Source of the DNA: Rhodopirellula sp.
GTDB lineage: Bacteria > Planctomycetota > Planctomycetia > Pirellulales > Pirellulaceae
Direction of reading: 5' to 3'
NCBI GenBank assembly: GCA_002689655.1
Contig: NZHC01000074.1
Coordinates: 46,103 to 87,730, forward strand
DNA length: 41,628 bases
Part shown: positions 1 to 9,709 of the stretch, in pieces
How the letters are laid out: every line of letters starts with the position of its first letter
Numbering within the stretch: position 1 is the first letter of the stretch
Notes under the pieces: generated by a model
What the model saw: the letters and a program-made list of their open reading frames with translations, nothing else
Databases searched by the model: none
What the model was told of the DNA's origin: nothing
Translations under genes and position numbers: made by a program

Positions 1-2709
1 GGAAAACTGAGGCGAATTCTTGCCTATGTAGATGCCGAAAAGCTTGAGGCATATGGTCTGACTCTGATGGACGTGCAGGAGTCGTTGCGCAAGCAGAATG
101 TTCTGATCCCGGCGGGTAGTATCAAAATCGGGAAGCAGGATCTGCAGATCTTTACCAACGCGATTCCTGAAAAGATTGATGAACTCAACAGTACTCCTAT
201 TCGTGTTGTGAATGGGGTTCCTGTTTTGATGAGTGATGTGGGTGAGGTCAGGAACGCCTCGCAGATCCAATCGAACATTGTTCGAATCAATGGTTCAAGA
301 CAGGTTTATATTCCAATCTATCGCCAGCCAGGTGCCAACACCATCGAAATTGTTGATCGTATTAACAAGCAGCTTTCAACCATTCTTGTACGTTTGAAAA
401 ACGAGCGTGCAGAAGATCCCAAGATGAAGTCGTTGGTACTCAGCGTTGCCATGGATCAGTCGGTTGGGGTCCGTTCTTCGATCGCAAGTTTGCAATTGGC
501 TGGCGGATTGGGAGCCTTGTTGGCCGGTCTGGTGGTGTTGGTCTTTCTGCGAAACTTTCGCCTGACTGCGATCGTGTTGGTGGCTATACCGATCGCCATC
601 ATCGCATCTTTCTTGGTCATGTTCTTTACCGGTGATTCAATCAATGCCATGACACTTGGTGGTTTAGCCTTGGCGATTGGAATTTTGGTCGACCAATCGA
701 TTGTGGTGATCGAAAATATTGTTCGGCACGCACAGATGGGCAAGAAACCATTCGACGCAGCGGCTGATGGAACCTCGGAGGTTCTCGGTCCAATTCTTGT
801 CTCAACTTTGACCTTCGCCGTGGTTTTCCTTCCCGTTATCTTTCTGTCGGGACTGACGCGATTCCTGTTTGCACCTTTGGCGATTTCCGCCGTGGTCGCC
901 ATTTTTGCCTCCTTTCTACTGTCCATCACGCTCGTGCCTGCCTATTGCGCTTACTTGTTGCCACGTCAGGAAGTGGTTGACGAGAGCGAGAGCGAGCAAC
1001 ACGCTGGCTGGTTTGGTGATCTGTTGCGGCGGGCAATCGCAGCAAGATGGCTGGTGGTGGGCGGTTCCGTTGCTGCCTTCGTTCTTGCCGTACTGTTAAG
1101 CATGCAGCAGGGTCAGGAACTGTTCCCTGCGGTTGATAGCGGACAAATCACCATGTACGTGAGGCTTCCATCGGGAACACGGATTGAAGAAACCGAAAAG
1201 GTAATGAAGGAAATCGAAGCCACCATTATCGACCAGATTGGAGAACCCGACCCTGCCTTTGCACTTGACCCAAATGATCAGGAACATCCTGATTCAGCAT
1301 TGCAGTTGTTGATTTCGAACATCGGAGTCTTGATGGATTGGCCGGCTGCCTACACGCCCAATACCGGACCCATGGACGCTTTCATGTTGGTTCAATTGAA
1401 AGATCGCAAAGAAACGCGTGACGCAGATAGCTATGTCGTTGATCTAAGAAAACTATTGTCAAAGAAATTCCCAAATGTCGAGATCTCATTCGATACCGGT
1501 GGGATGCTGACGGCAGCATTGAATATGGGCGAGCCTGCACCAATCCATTTTCAGGTGCAGTGCAGTGATTTGGAAAAAGCTCAGAGAATCGCCGCCATCA
1601 TCCGCGATACCGCAGGCAAAGTGCCGGGGGCAACCGATGTGCGAATCGCACAACGGATCGATTATCCAGCACTGGAAGTCGAGATGAATCGTGAACTTGC
1701 GGCCCGCATGCAGATCACGCCCAAGGACGTGATGACCAACCTTGTTGCAGCTACCAACAGCACGATCAACTTTGAACCCACGTTCTGGATCGATAAGAAC
1801 AAGGGCAACCACTACTTCTTTGGCGTTCAGTATCGTGAGGAAGATCTCAACAGCGAAAAAACGATTCGTGATATCCCGGTGATGGGCGGTGACCATGCGA
1901 TGAGACGTCTCGGAAGTGTCGCCGAAATTAAGCACACCGAGGGGCCAGCAGTCGTTCACCACCGTAATATATCACGTGTTACGGATGTCTATGCAGGGGT
2001 CCTGCCAGGTTATGACGTCGGACGCGTTGTCGCAGAAATTGAACGCCGCCTTGAGGCAGATGATCAACTGGGAGTGACGCTGGGCGTTGACGATCGAGGT
2101 CCAATTGCCAATTTGAACGCAGAGGAGTTCGCCGGGACAAGTTATCGAATGATGGGTGAAGTCAAATTGATGCGTGACTCATTTTCTCAGTTGAGTATAG
2201 GATTGGTCATTGCAACCTTGTTGGTGTATTTGGTGATGGTCGTCCAGTTCCGTAGCTTTAAGGATCCTCTGATTGTTTTGCTGACGGTGCCGCTTGGGTA
2301 TGTGGGTGTTGTGATGTTGCTGTTTGCAACCAATACGCACCTCTCTGTTCCTGCTTTGATGGGAATCGTGATGATGATTGGCATCGTCGTGGAGTATTCC
2401 ATTGTTCTGGTGGACTTCGCGAATCGGCGATTGGCGGATGGAAGCACACCCACCGATGCCGTGATCGATGCCGCTCGTATCCGATTGCGACCCATTTTGA
2501 TGACCTCGTTGACGACGTGGCTTGCTTTGCTACCCATGGCGATTGGTTTTGGTGGTAGTGGTACCAATGCACCGCTGGCGAGAGCCATCATTGGTGGTGT
2601 GATTGGGGCTACGGTTCTCTCATTGGTGGTTGTGCCCTGTTTATATGTATTGATGAAAAGAAAAGCTGTGACCTCGACAGATGAATCTCCTGCGGCATCT
2701 GCGACCTGA
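1..2709 (+). CDS. RND-family efflux permease, N-terminus cut by window edge
   Basis: Inner-membrane, proton-driven permease of a tripartite efflux pump (RND superfamily, HAE1-like by overall sequence). The frame is open from base 1; the first ATG at 67 is internal, because the residues before it continue the family's porter domain. About 902 residues are present of a usual 1030-1100, so roughly the first 150-200 residues (TM1 and part of the first porter loop) lie upstream. TM2-TM6 span about 475-970, the second porter loop about 1100-2170, and the C-terminal TM bundle about 2190-2660. In TM4 the usual Asp-Asp pair is Asp-Gln (VDQSIVVIEN, Asp codon 691-693). In TM10 the usual Lys is Glu (VVEYSIVLVDF, Glu codon 2392-2394). 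That pattern is closer to heavy-metal RND pumps such as CusA than to AcrB. It is co-directional with the adaptor and channel genes downstream. Substrate cannot be told from sequence. Confidence 0.93.
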   Translation, partial: GKLRRILAYVDAEKLEAYGLTLMDVQESLRKQNVLIPAGSIKIGKQDLQIFTNAIPEKIDELNSTPIRVVNGVPVLMSDVGEVRNASQIQSNIVRINGSRQVYIPIYRQPGANTIEIVDRINKQLSTILVRLKNERAEDPKMKSLVLSVAMDQSVGVRSSIASLQLAGGLGALLAGLVVLVFLRNFRLTAIVLVAIPIAIIASFLVMFFTGDSINAMTLGGLALAIGILVDQSIVVIENIVRHAQMGKKPFDAAADGTSEVLGPILVSTLTFAVVFLPVIFLSGLTRFLFAPLAISAVVAIFASFLLSITLVPAYCAYLLPRQEVVDESESEQHAGWFGDLLRRAIAARWLVVGGSVAAFVLAVLLSMQQGQELFPAVDSGQITMYVRLPSGTRIEETEKVMKEIEATIIDQIGEPDPAFALDPNDQEHPDSALQLLISNIGVLMDWPAAYTPNTGPMDAFMLVQLKDRKETRDADSYVVDLRKLLSKKFPNVEISFDTGGMLTAALNMGEPAPIHFQVQCSDLEKAQRIAAIIRDTAGKVPGATDVRIAQRIDYPALEVEMNRELAARMQITPKDVMTNLVAATNSTINFEPTFWIDKNKGNHYFFGVQYREEDLNSEKTIRDIPVMGGDHAMRRLGSVAEIKHTEGPAVVHHRNISRVTDVYAGVLPGYDVGRVVAEIERRLEADDQLGVTLGVDDRGPIANLNAEEFAGTSYRMMGEVKLMRDSFSQLSIGLVIATLLVYLVMVVQFRSFKDPLIVLLTVPLGYVGVVMLLFATNTHLSVPALMGIVMMIGIVVEYSIVLVDFANRRLADGSTPTDAVIDAARIRLRPILMTSLTTWLALLPMAIGFGGSGTNAPLARAIIGGVIGATVLSLVVVPCLYVLMKRKAVTSTDESPAASAT

Positions 2710-2734
2710 AATGCACATTTGGAAAAATATTGAG

Positions 2735-3760
2735 ATGAAATCTATCATTCGAATTTCTTGTGTCACGCTCGTCAGTCTGTTGTGGTATTGCCCACCTGAG
2801 TCTGTCGTTATGGCGCAGGAAGCAGAGAACATAAAAGTCCGACTGCCAATCATCCTTGAGGGTGATCTGAAAACCGAACTGCGTGCCCGTATCGAGGCCT
2901 ATGTTGCGACTGTGCATGGTGATATTGGTGAACGCGTGATGAAGGGTAAAGTGCTCGTTACCTTGGACGCACCCGAGTTGGGAGCGACTGTTCTGCGGAG
3001 ACAACGAATGCTTCAGCAGGCGCAAGCCAAGCTGAGTGTTAGTGAAGGAATGATTGAGATTGCCAATGCCAAGCTGAGCCAAGTTCAAGCTGCACGGCAG
3101 GAGCAGCAGGCGTTGCTGAAGCTGAAAATGAGTGTTCGAGACCGCTACAGCGCGTTGGTGGATGGCGGGGCGGTGCAAAGGGAAATGCTTGATGAGGCTG
3201 TATTTGCTGTCAGTGCGGTGACGGCGGCAATTGCAAAGGTCGATGCTGATATTGTGGCAGCGCAGGCAGATATCGGTGCTGCTGTTAATGAGGCTGAGTA
3301 TGCAAAGTCAGGTGTTGATGTTGCCAAGGCGGAACTCAGGCATGCGACTGTTCAAGACCAACTTCGGCAAATTAAAGCTCCCTTCGATGGGATCATCACA
3401 GAACGTAATGTCGATCCGGGCCAATTGGTCAGTCCCACAAATCGCGATGGCAAGCCTTTGCTTGTGATTGAACATGTGAATGTCATGCGTGGAGTTCTAA
3501 CTGTTCCCGCTGACGATGCCGAGATGGTTCAGGTTGGTGATCCTGTAAAGCTGATCGGTTTTTCTGAGGCAGGCAAGGTAACTGCACCGGGCGGCGGTCC
3601 GCTCAAAGTCAGTCGAGTCAGTCAGACCCTCGATATGACAACTCGCACGATGAGGGTCGAAATTGATCTGCAAAATACGTTTGATGAGAAGATGGGACGA
3701 TATCAGTTTTTAAGTGGCCAGTACGGCTCTGCTAGCATCATTAAGCGTGAAGACAATTGA
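2735..3760 (+). CDS. Efflux RND periplasmic adaptor (HlyD/membrane-fusion protein)
   Basis: Adaptor linking the RND permease to the outer-membrane channel. From ATG 2735 the protein has 341 residues: a signal peptide of about 27 residues (MKSIIRISCVTLVSLLW core, cleavage near VMA/QEAEN), a lipoyl-like half-motif near residues 45-75, a long Ala/Gln/Glu-rich alpha-hairpin (about 80-210), and the second lipoyl half with the typical IKAPFDGIITERNVDPGQLV stretch near 215-235, then a beta-barrel domain. In-frame ATGs also exist at 2681 and 2711. I prefer 2735 because it places a normal signal peptide at the N-terminus and has GGAAAA upstream; the 2681 start would overlap the permease gene by 29 bases. 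The adaptor follows the permease, whereas many RND operons place it first, so a second adaptor could lie upstream of the window. Confidence 0.9.
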   Translation: MKSIIRISCVTLVSLLWYCPPESVVMAQEAENIKVRLPIILEGDLKTELRARIEAYVATVHGDIGERVMKGKVLVTLDAPELGATVLRRQRMLQQAQAKLSVSEGMIEIANAKLSQVQAARQEQQALLKLKMSVRDRYSALVDGGAVQREMLDEAVFAVSAVTAAIAKVDADIVAAQADIGAAVNEAEYAKSGVDVAKAELRHATVQDQLRQIKAPFDGIITERNVDPGQLVSPTNRDGKPLLVIEHVNVMRGVLTVPADDAEMVQVGDPVKLIGFSEAGKVTAPGGGPLKVSRVSQTLDMTTRTMRVEIDLQNTFDEKMGRYQFLSGQYGSASIIKREDN

Positions 3761-3801
3761 TCATCGAAGAATGCGTCGCAAACGGACCTACACAGAAGTG
3801 C

Positions 3802-3808
3802 AAGGAGG
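3802..3808 (+). promoter_or_regulatory. Strong Shine-Dalgarno deciding a GTG start
   Basis: AAGGAGG lies five bases before GTG 3814. It makes that GTG the likely start of the outer-membrane channel gene rather than the TTG at 3757, which overlaps the adaptor's stop codon and has no such site. Confidence 0.75.
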
Positions 3809-3813
3809 CAAAT

Positions 3814-5574
3814 GTGCCTGGAAAATCTCGAGCGAAGCGTAGTCGCCTCTGGTATCGACGCCAACTGCTATCGCTGTGCCTTTTGCCAACAGTGGGATGT
3901 GCGGTTACAGGAACTTCAGGGGACAAGGAAACGTGGTTCTCTAAGTTGGATCCGCGAAGTAATGCATCACAAGCAGAATCCGATGCGACCAAAGCAGAGT
4001 TGGCGGTATTTAAAGATCGATCCGCAAGTGACTTGCTGGCCGTCAATACCCTAACGCAGGCCCAACTGAGGAGAGCGAATGCTGAAATGCAGCAGTCGCC
4101 AGTTCCGCAGTCAGTGCCACAGGACGACGTCGGATTGTCCCGTGATTTGATGGAGGTCCTACCGGGTCTTACGTCGCCGACTCATGCGACGATTAGTGAC
4201 AAGACTGTAAGAAGTTCTAAGCTGGGATCGCGGATGGTGGAGGCAGCTGATGGGATGGAGGCAGTTGGCCTGATCGATTCTGCTCACGGTATTGACTTGG
4301 CATCTGCATTGGGGATGGCCGGAGGGAATGCGTGGACTATCCAATTGGCACGGCAGAAGACCGTCGAGGCGCATGCGAACCTGCAGCAGGCCGAAGCTTT
4401 GTGGTTGCCCACGCTTCAGTTTGGAGTGGGGTGGAATAATCACAGTGGCCGGATACAGGCGACCGATGGGAATGTCATTGAGGCCTCACGAGATTCTCTG
4501 TTTGTCGGAGGCGGGGCAACGCTTGGCACCGCTCCGCTTGCCGGTGGCAGTGGCGGACCACTTCGCTTGTTCGCAGATCTGGCACTTGTAGATGCGTACT
4601 TCAATCCGAAAATTGCAACGCGGCAATGGTCGGCTAAACAAGCCGGTGTGTCGGTTGCAAAAAATGACGCGTTGCTGCAGGCCGGGTTGGCTTATATGGA
4701 GCTTGTTCAGGCAGCGGGGCAAATCGCGGATACTGAGGCTGCGATTACTGCGGTTCAGCAGTTGCTGAATCTTACCGAAACATTTGCTGCAGCAGGTGCC
4801 GGTGCGCGAGCTGATGTTGACCGGGCCGCGACTGCCAAAGCACGTCTGGAGCAAAAATTGCAAAATGCCCAAAGACTTTTCCGCACACGTTCGGCATCGC
4901 TTGCTCGCCGGCTACGGCTTGATCCCAGGTTTGAATTGTACCCTGCCGATCAAGTGATTGTTCCGCTGGAACTGTTGGCTGATTCGAGTGATCTGGAAAT
5001 GCTGATTCAGAAAGCACTTGCAAAGCGTCCGGAAGTTAATGAATTGGGGCATGAAATTGCTGGGCTCTGTCTCGAAGTCAAGAAGCAGCAACTGGCACCG
5101 TGGATTCCACTTGTTGCAGTCACGAGCAGTGGCGGGAGCTTCGGTGGAGGTAAAGGATCTGAGATCAATGATCAGGCGGGAAGAACAGACCTCGATGTGC
5201 AAGCACTGTGGCAACTCGAAAGTCTTGGGTTGGGGGTCGTTGCAAAACGCAACCGCGCTGCCAGTCGCTTGAGCCAGAGACGGACGGAACTGTCAGACCT
5301 TCGTGATGAAATCACGGCGGAAGTTATATCGCAGCAGGAGAATGTACTGAATTATCGCTTGCAGATTGATTCAGCTAATGAATCTTTGGCAATGGCGGAA
5401 GAAAGTTACAATCGTAATTTACTGCGAGTTCGGGCTGATGAGGGCCTTCCGATTGAGTTGTTGCAGGCTATTCAGGCCCGTGCATCCTGTCTCGAAGATC
5501 GCACTACCGCGGTCGCAGGATACAACCGATCTCAGTTGCGTTTGCTGTACGCGACGGGACAGATCGGGCTGTGA
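3814..5574 (+). CDS. TolC-family outer-membrane efflux lipoprotein
   Basis: Outer-membrane channel of the pump encoded with the two preceding genes. The frame opens at TTG 3757, but the AAGGAGG site at 3802-3808 points to GTG 3814. From there a basic N-terminus (KSRAKRSRLWYRR) and hydrophobic stretch lead into a lipobox-like TVGC with the cysteine at residue 29, so a lipid-anchored channel is predicted. The product is about 586 residues, longer than the usual 450-480. Some 130 residues of Ser/Ala/Gln-rich, low-complexity sequence separate the lipobox from the TolC core, which starts near residue 160 (GIDLASALGMA). The core shows the two helical hairpin repeats typical of the family, rich in Ala/Gln/Glu. 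The family is clear; the role of the N-terminal extension is unknown. Confidence 0.87.
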   Translation: MPGKSRAKRSRLWYRRQLLSLCLLPTVGCAVTGTSGDKETWFSKLDPRSNASQAESDATKAELAVFKDRSASDLLAVNTLTQAQLRRANAEMQQSPVPQSVPQDDVGLSRDLMEVLPGLTSPTHATISDKTVRSSKLGSRMVEAADGMEAVGLIDSAHGIDLASALGMAGGNAWTIQLARQKTVEAHANLQQAEALWLPTLQFGVGWNNHSGRIQATDGNVIEASRDSLFVGGGATLGTAPLAGGSGGPLRLFADLALVDAYFNPKIATRQWSAKQAGVSVAKNDALLQAGLAYMELVQAAGQIADTEAAITAVQQLLNLTETFAAAGAGARADVDRAATAKARLEQKLQNAQRLFRTRSASLARRLRLDPRFELYPADQVIVPLELLADSSDLEMLIQKALAKRPEVNELGHEIAGLCLEVKKQQLAPWIPLVAVTSSGGSFGGGKGSEINDQAGRTDLDVQALWQLESLGLGVVAKRNRAASRLSQRRTELSDLRDEITAEVISQQENVLNYRLQIDSANESLAMAEESYNRNLLRVRADEGLPIELLQAIQARASCLEDRTTAVAGYNRSQLRLLYATGQIGL

Positions 5575-5601
5575 GCAATCGGTTTGCCAAACCCCAGCGG
5601 G

Positions 5602-6957
5602 TCAGGACTTCAGAATTTCCGTCAAGTCGTTGGTGCTGTCGGAAAAAGCTTCCTGCTCCGAGCCGACACGATGCAGCATGGTCAACAACAGATTCGACAT
5701 CGGAATTTTTTCGTCGAAACGCAGGTACTGTCCGTGTTGCAGCCCTAGATCCGCACCGCCAGCCAGTACCAAAGGGTAATTTCGGTTATTGTGTGTAGTG
5801 CTGTTGCTGCTGCCGTACAGGACCACGGTGTTGTCCAGCAGTGACGCCTCATTCTCTTTTGAATTAGACATTCGGTCGAGAAAATACGAGAGTTGTTCGG
5901 CCATGAACTGATCCCAGCGGCTGAGAGCCTCGGCACCACCGGGTTTGTTCCAGTCGTGGGCAAGTGAATGAAGCGAAGACTTGAAACCTTCCAGTTGAGG
6001 AAACTTGGCCGCCTTGGACGAGCAGTCGGCCATGTTGGTGATTTGGTAAGTCGCCACACGTGTTGAATCGGTTCGGAATGCCAGATAGATCAAATCGTAC
6101 ATGGTTCGAATGAAATTTCTGGGAGCCTCGTCGTCTGCTTCCAGATGCAGCATTTCGCGATCTTGATCACTTAATTCGGGGCGAGGGACCTCGAGCCACT
6201 GTTGGGATCGTTGCACGCCGCGTTCAATTTCCGCTACCGATGCAAGGTACTCGTCAAGTTTCTCGCGGTCGTGATTGCCCAGTCGTTTACGCAGCGATTT
6301 GGAATCTTCTAATACACGATCCAACATGCCTGCAGCACTCCTGAGACGTCTTTGCTTGCGCAGCACGTCTGCATCTCCGGCGCCAAAGAAGCGATCAAAT
6401 ATCTGCTGCGGCTGATTCAGGGCAGGTAGGGGGCGGCCTTTGTGATCGTATGACAGGGTGCTGGAGCGAGTCGGTTCGCCAACGCCGCCATCGGTTGACA
6501 ATACTAGTGAAGAAAATCGGGTTTGTTCCGACGCTGTCAGGGCCGCCACCTGATCAACCGATACAGTATTCTGCAGCATCTTGTTGTTGAGATAGGCACC
6601 GGTCAGGAAAGTGTCGCCCGTGTCATGCGCCCCCATGCGTCGACCATTGGGATGTGACAAGCCACCCAGGATGCTGAGGTGGTCACGGTGTTTTTCCAAA
6701 GGCTGAAGTGTTTCGGTGAATTCGAACTCTTTTCCATCGCCATTGGGAAACCACCTCCACTTGGCTTGATCGCTATCTTCTTTGGGCAGGCTGACTCCGA
6801 ACCCAAAGTAGAAAGCACACAAACGTTTTGCTTTGGATTTTTCTGCCGCTGACGCGTGGGACGAACCGCTCATGCACTCAAGCCACGGCAGTCCCAGCGA
6901 GACTCCGGTGCCCCGAAGAAATGTGCGTCGATTCAGATGCCACGATTTAGTCGTCAT
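5602..6957 (-). CDS. DUF1552-family Tat-exported protein (module B)
   Basis: A 451-residue protein of the planctomycete DUF1552 family, usually encoded next to DUF1592-type cytochrome proteins. No enzymatic activity has been established for the family as far as I know. The N-terminus carries a twin-arginine signal (NRRTFLRG, residues 9-16, then a hydrophobic stretch to LPWLE), so export in folded form is predicted. A purine-rich site (GAAGGATCC) about nine bases upstream supports ATG 6957. The C-terminal block GSSNSTTH...RNYP...AGG...GLQHGQY is shared almost exactly with the protein at 11105-12445, so the two are paralogues. It is the last gene of a five-gene minus-strand run, 48 bases after the cytochrome gene starting at 9432. 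Confidence 0.88.
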   Translation of the reverse strand: MTTKSWHLNRRTFLRGTGVSLGLPWLECMSGSSHASAAEKSKAKRLCAFYFGFGVSLPKEDSDQAKWRWFPNGDGKEFEFTETLQPLEKHRDHLSILGGLSHPNGRRMGAHDTGDTFLTGAYLNNKMLQNTVSVDQVAALTASEQTRFSSLVLSTDGGVGEPTRSSTLSYDHKGRPLPALNQPQQIFDRFFGAGDADVLRKQRRLRSAAGMLDRVLEDSKSLRKRLGNHDREKLDEYLASVAEIERGVQRSQQWLEVPRPELSDQDREMLHLEADDEAPRNFIRTMYDLIYLAFRTDSTRVATYQITNMADCSSKAAKFPQLEGFKSSLHSLAHDWNKPGGAEALSRWDQFMAEQLSYFLDRMSNSKENEASLLDNTVVLYGSSNSTTHNNRNYPLVLAGGADLGLQHGQYLRFDEKIPMSNLLLTMLHRVGSEQEAFSDSTNDLTEILKS

Positions 6958-7005
6958 GGTTGAGGATCCTTCGATCGTCTGATGAAGATGCCAAGGGTGA
7001 AATTT

Positions 7006-9432
7006 CTATTTGGTTCGAAACGGTGGGCTGAGAACCAATTGGGTAACCAAGTTCCGAAGACGATAGTCGTCAGCTTTGGATGATGAAGTCAACGCCAGTA
7101 CCGCGTCACGATCTGTTAGCTGAATCGGCCTCCCAAGAGAGTAGGTCAGCAGATGAATTACCAGTGAACGTGAAAAATCCTCTGCCCGTTCTGTCAGAAG
7201 ATGACGTTTCAAGCCTTCTGTATCCACCAATTCTATTCCATCAGGTAGCCGATTCGCAGTTGCAGCATGCGTTTTCTCTCCGACCTCCTCGATTTCCGGT
7301 AGAGAGTGATACAATCCAACTGCATCATAATTCTCCAAAGCAAGTCCCCATGGATCAAGGCTCTGGTGGCAATTGTTGCAGGCCGTTTTTTTGCGGTGAA
7401 TCTCAAGTTGCTCGCGAATGGAACGTTCCCTGAACTTCGGGTCTCCATCTTCCAGTGTCGGCACGTCCGGTGGAGGAGGTAAGGGTGGGTCATTGAGCAG
7501 GCGATCGCGGACCCAAACCGCTCTGCGGATCGGATGCGAGTCCGAACCCGTTGAATTCGCCAACAGGATACTGCCTTGCGTCAACAGACCGCCGCGGTGG
7601 TATTCCGGCAGCGTCTCGACGGGACGCATGCTGGCTCCCAGCACCCCAGGGATTGCGTAGTGACGTGCCAAACGTTCATTGAGCATGACGAAGTCGGCAT
7701 CGATCAACTGCAATGCACTCAGGTTTTCGTTCAGAACTCTGCCAACCAGAGCGTGGGTTTGCTTCCGAAAATCTTGTTTCAATGGTTCGTCAACATCCGG
7801 GAACCGTTTGGTGTCCACTGCAATGCTTTCGAGTCTGTCCAGTTGAAGCCACTGGTCCGTGAACTGTTCGATAAAACGTGAGGCACGTTGATCGGACAGC
7901 ATTCGCTCGACTTCCGATACCAGCACGGTATCTTTCAGCAAGTCGCCGTTGGCAGCCAAATCCAGCAGGTGTTGGTCCGGCATCGTACTCCACAGAAAAT
8001 ACGACAGGCGTGAGGCCATCTCCCAGTCGGTGACAGGTCTTTTCTTGTCATTGGCCGGTTCTACAAGATAAAGAAACTCGGGTTGAATCAGAACCAAAGC
8101 CAGTACTTCCCGCAACGCTTCGATTTGCGAAGGAAAGTCAGAGCAAATGATTTCGTAGTGGTCAGCGAAGCGTTGAAGTTCGTCATCATGGACGGGTCGG
8201 CGAAAGGCCCGCGTCATGAAATTTGACAGGATCTTGCGCACGTATGCTGTGTCTGAAACATTCTGCAGGGGTGATTCAAAAACAATCTTCTGGTGTGTCG
8301 TGGGAGGCCACTGATCAAAGACAGGGCCTTCAAATTGCACCGACTGAATCAACAGCTTTGGCAAGTGAGGTTCATCAGGATAGAACTTCTTTTTCTGCTC
8401 ATCTTTCTGTTCTTTGGGAAGTGCACTGCCATCGTCGTACACATTCCGAACGCGAACTACCAATCCCGGGTACTTACCCTGTCCACGTACGGGCATGGGA
8501 AAGTCCTGCAGTTGGCCTCGGAACTGAAACACTTGCTCGTCTTGGCTCGACACCTCGATCGGTTCGAATTCTCGCACCAGAATCTGTGTGTCCGGGCAGT
8601 ATCCAACAGAAACTTCGAGTAGTGGAAGTCCTGCATCGGGGATTAACTCCGCTGTGAGTTTTACCGTCACGATAAACTCACCTTCGTCAGGATATTCTTT
8701 CATCTTGGCCAGGAATTCCTGCTGCCGACCCAGGCGATTCGATTTTATTGCCGTGCTGATCCACTTGTCGTTTCGGCTTTCTTCGAACGCGTGTTTGAAT
8801 ACCTCTGGGGCTTCACCTGATTTCAGCACACGGTCCATCGCACGGCGCGCTGTATCGAGATAGCATTCCAGTTGATAGGCGGACATGCGAAGAGAATGGC
8901 CGTCATTGACGAATCCATCAGGTGAGACCGCGTCGGGGGGCAGGTCCCGAACGTAGTCCATATCGACACCCAATAAATCCCTCATGGTGTTCTGGTATTC
9001 CTGCCGATTCATTTTTCGCAGAATCACACGTCCGTCGGTTTGTTGCCTTGCTGCAATTGCCTCGTTGATGTTTGTTGACAACCATTGCGTCAATTTGTTC
9101 GTTTCTCTAGCTGTCATGGTGGAAGCATCGTCGGGCGGCATCTTGCCAGCTGACACCACATTCAAGACCTCATGCCATACTTCGGCGGCATTGCGATCCT
9201 CAAGCATATTCTGGGATAAAACGTCCAGTCGCACTCCGCCTTCCTGCTCCTGCTGTCCGTGGCAATCAAAGCAGTGTTTCGTCAATACTGGCAGCACGTC
9301 ACGCGTGAATGCCATTCGGGTGTTCAGTCCAGTGAGTGTCCTTGCATCTTCACCAGCTGTTGCCTCGTTGGTAATTGCAGCGAACAAAATCGGGACTGCC
9401 AGACAGGCACGCCCAACGTGCCGTAGGAGCAT
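7006..9432 (-). CDS. DUF1592-type planctomycete cytochrome c-like protein (module B)
   Basis: Exported multidomain protein with two c-type heme motifs: CFDCH at residues 54-58 and CNNCH at 685-689 (numbered from ATG 9432). The usual order of planctomycete domains is visible: heme domain, DUF1587 (about 135-205, RQEYQNTMRDLLGVD), a beta-rich linker, DUF1595 (about 400-460, RAFRRPV), DUF1592 (about 470-590, RLSYFLWSTMPD), DUF1588 (about 610-690, GSILLANSTGSDSHPI...RRAVW) and DUF1585 at the C-terminus. The open frame extends to a TTG at 9459, but ATG 9432 begins a normal signal peptide (LLRHVGRACLAVPILFAAI); neither start has a clear ribosome-binding site. About 808 residues. Heme attachment in the periplasm is inferred; the electron partner and substrate are unknown. 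Paired with the DUF1552 gene downstream. Confidence 0.9.
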   Translation of the reverse strand: MLLRHVGRACLAVPILFAAITNEATAGEDARTLTGLNTRMAFTRDVLPVLTKHCFDCHGQQEQEGGVRLDVLSQNMLEDRNAAEVWHEVLNVVSAGKMPPDDASTMTARETNKLTQWLSTNINEAIAARQQTDGRVILRKMNRQEYQNTMRDLLGVDMDYVRDLPPDAVSPDGFVNDGHSLRMSAYQLECYLDTARRAMDRVLKSGEAPEVFKHAFEESRNDKWISTAIKSNRLGRQQEFLAKMKEYPDEGEFIVTVKLTAELIPDAGLPLLEVSVGYCPDTQILVREFEPIEVSSQDEQVFQFRGQLQDFPMPVRGQGKYPGLVVRVRNVYDDGSALPKEQKDEQKKKFYPDEPHLPKLLIQSVQFEGPVFDQWPPTTHQKIVFESPLQNVSDTAYVRKILSNFMTRAFRRPVHDDELQRFADHYEIICSDFPSQIEALREVLALVLIQPEFLYLVEPANDKKRPVTDWEMASRLSYFLWSTMPDQHLLDLAANGDLLKDTVLVSEVERMLSDQRASRFIEQFTDQWLQLDRLESIAVDTKRFPDVDEPLKQDFRKQTHALVGRVLNENLSALQLIDADFVMLNERLARHYAIPGVLGASMRPVETLPEYHRGGLLTQGSILLANSTGSDSHPIRRAVWVRDRLLNDPPLPPPPDVPTLEDGDPKFRERSIREQLEIHRKKTACNNCHQSLDPWGLALENYDAVGLYHSLPEIEEVGEKTHAATANRLPDGIELVDTEGLKRHLLTERAEDFSRSLVIHLLTYSLGRPIQLTDRDAVLALTSSSKADDYRLRNLVTQLVLSPPFRTK

Positions 9433-9709
9433 GGCAGACCGATGGAAGGGAAAACGCAAAGTAGAACGTCGGGTTGGTGGGGCAAGGTCAGCTGCGCGGC
9501 ATCAAAGTCGATGCATCGCATCCGAAAGGGTGGGCCTTTGAGTATACAGCAAACAGGCTTTCGCAACATTGTAAATCGCAGTCTGCCAGTTGCTCGAAAC
9601 ACCTGAAGCCGGCAGGAAAGGTTGCACTTTCTGCGAGTTGTCCCACGCCCGGGCACAATCCGTCGGGTGATCTTCCCAAGTCCGATGCGCCGACAGGGGA
9701 ACGGGTCTG

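Noticed and set aside
5581-5593. GGTTTGCCAAACC palindrome after the efflux channel gene
   Set aside because: Stem of five with a three-base loop and no T-run; too weak to call a terminator.
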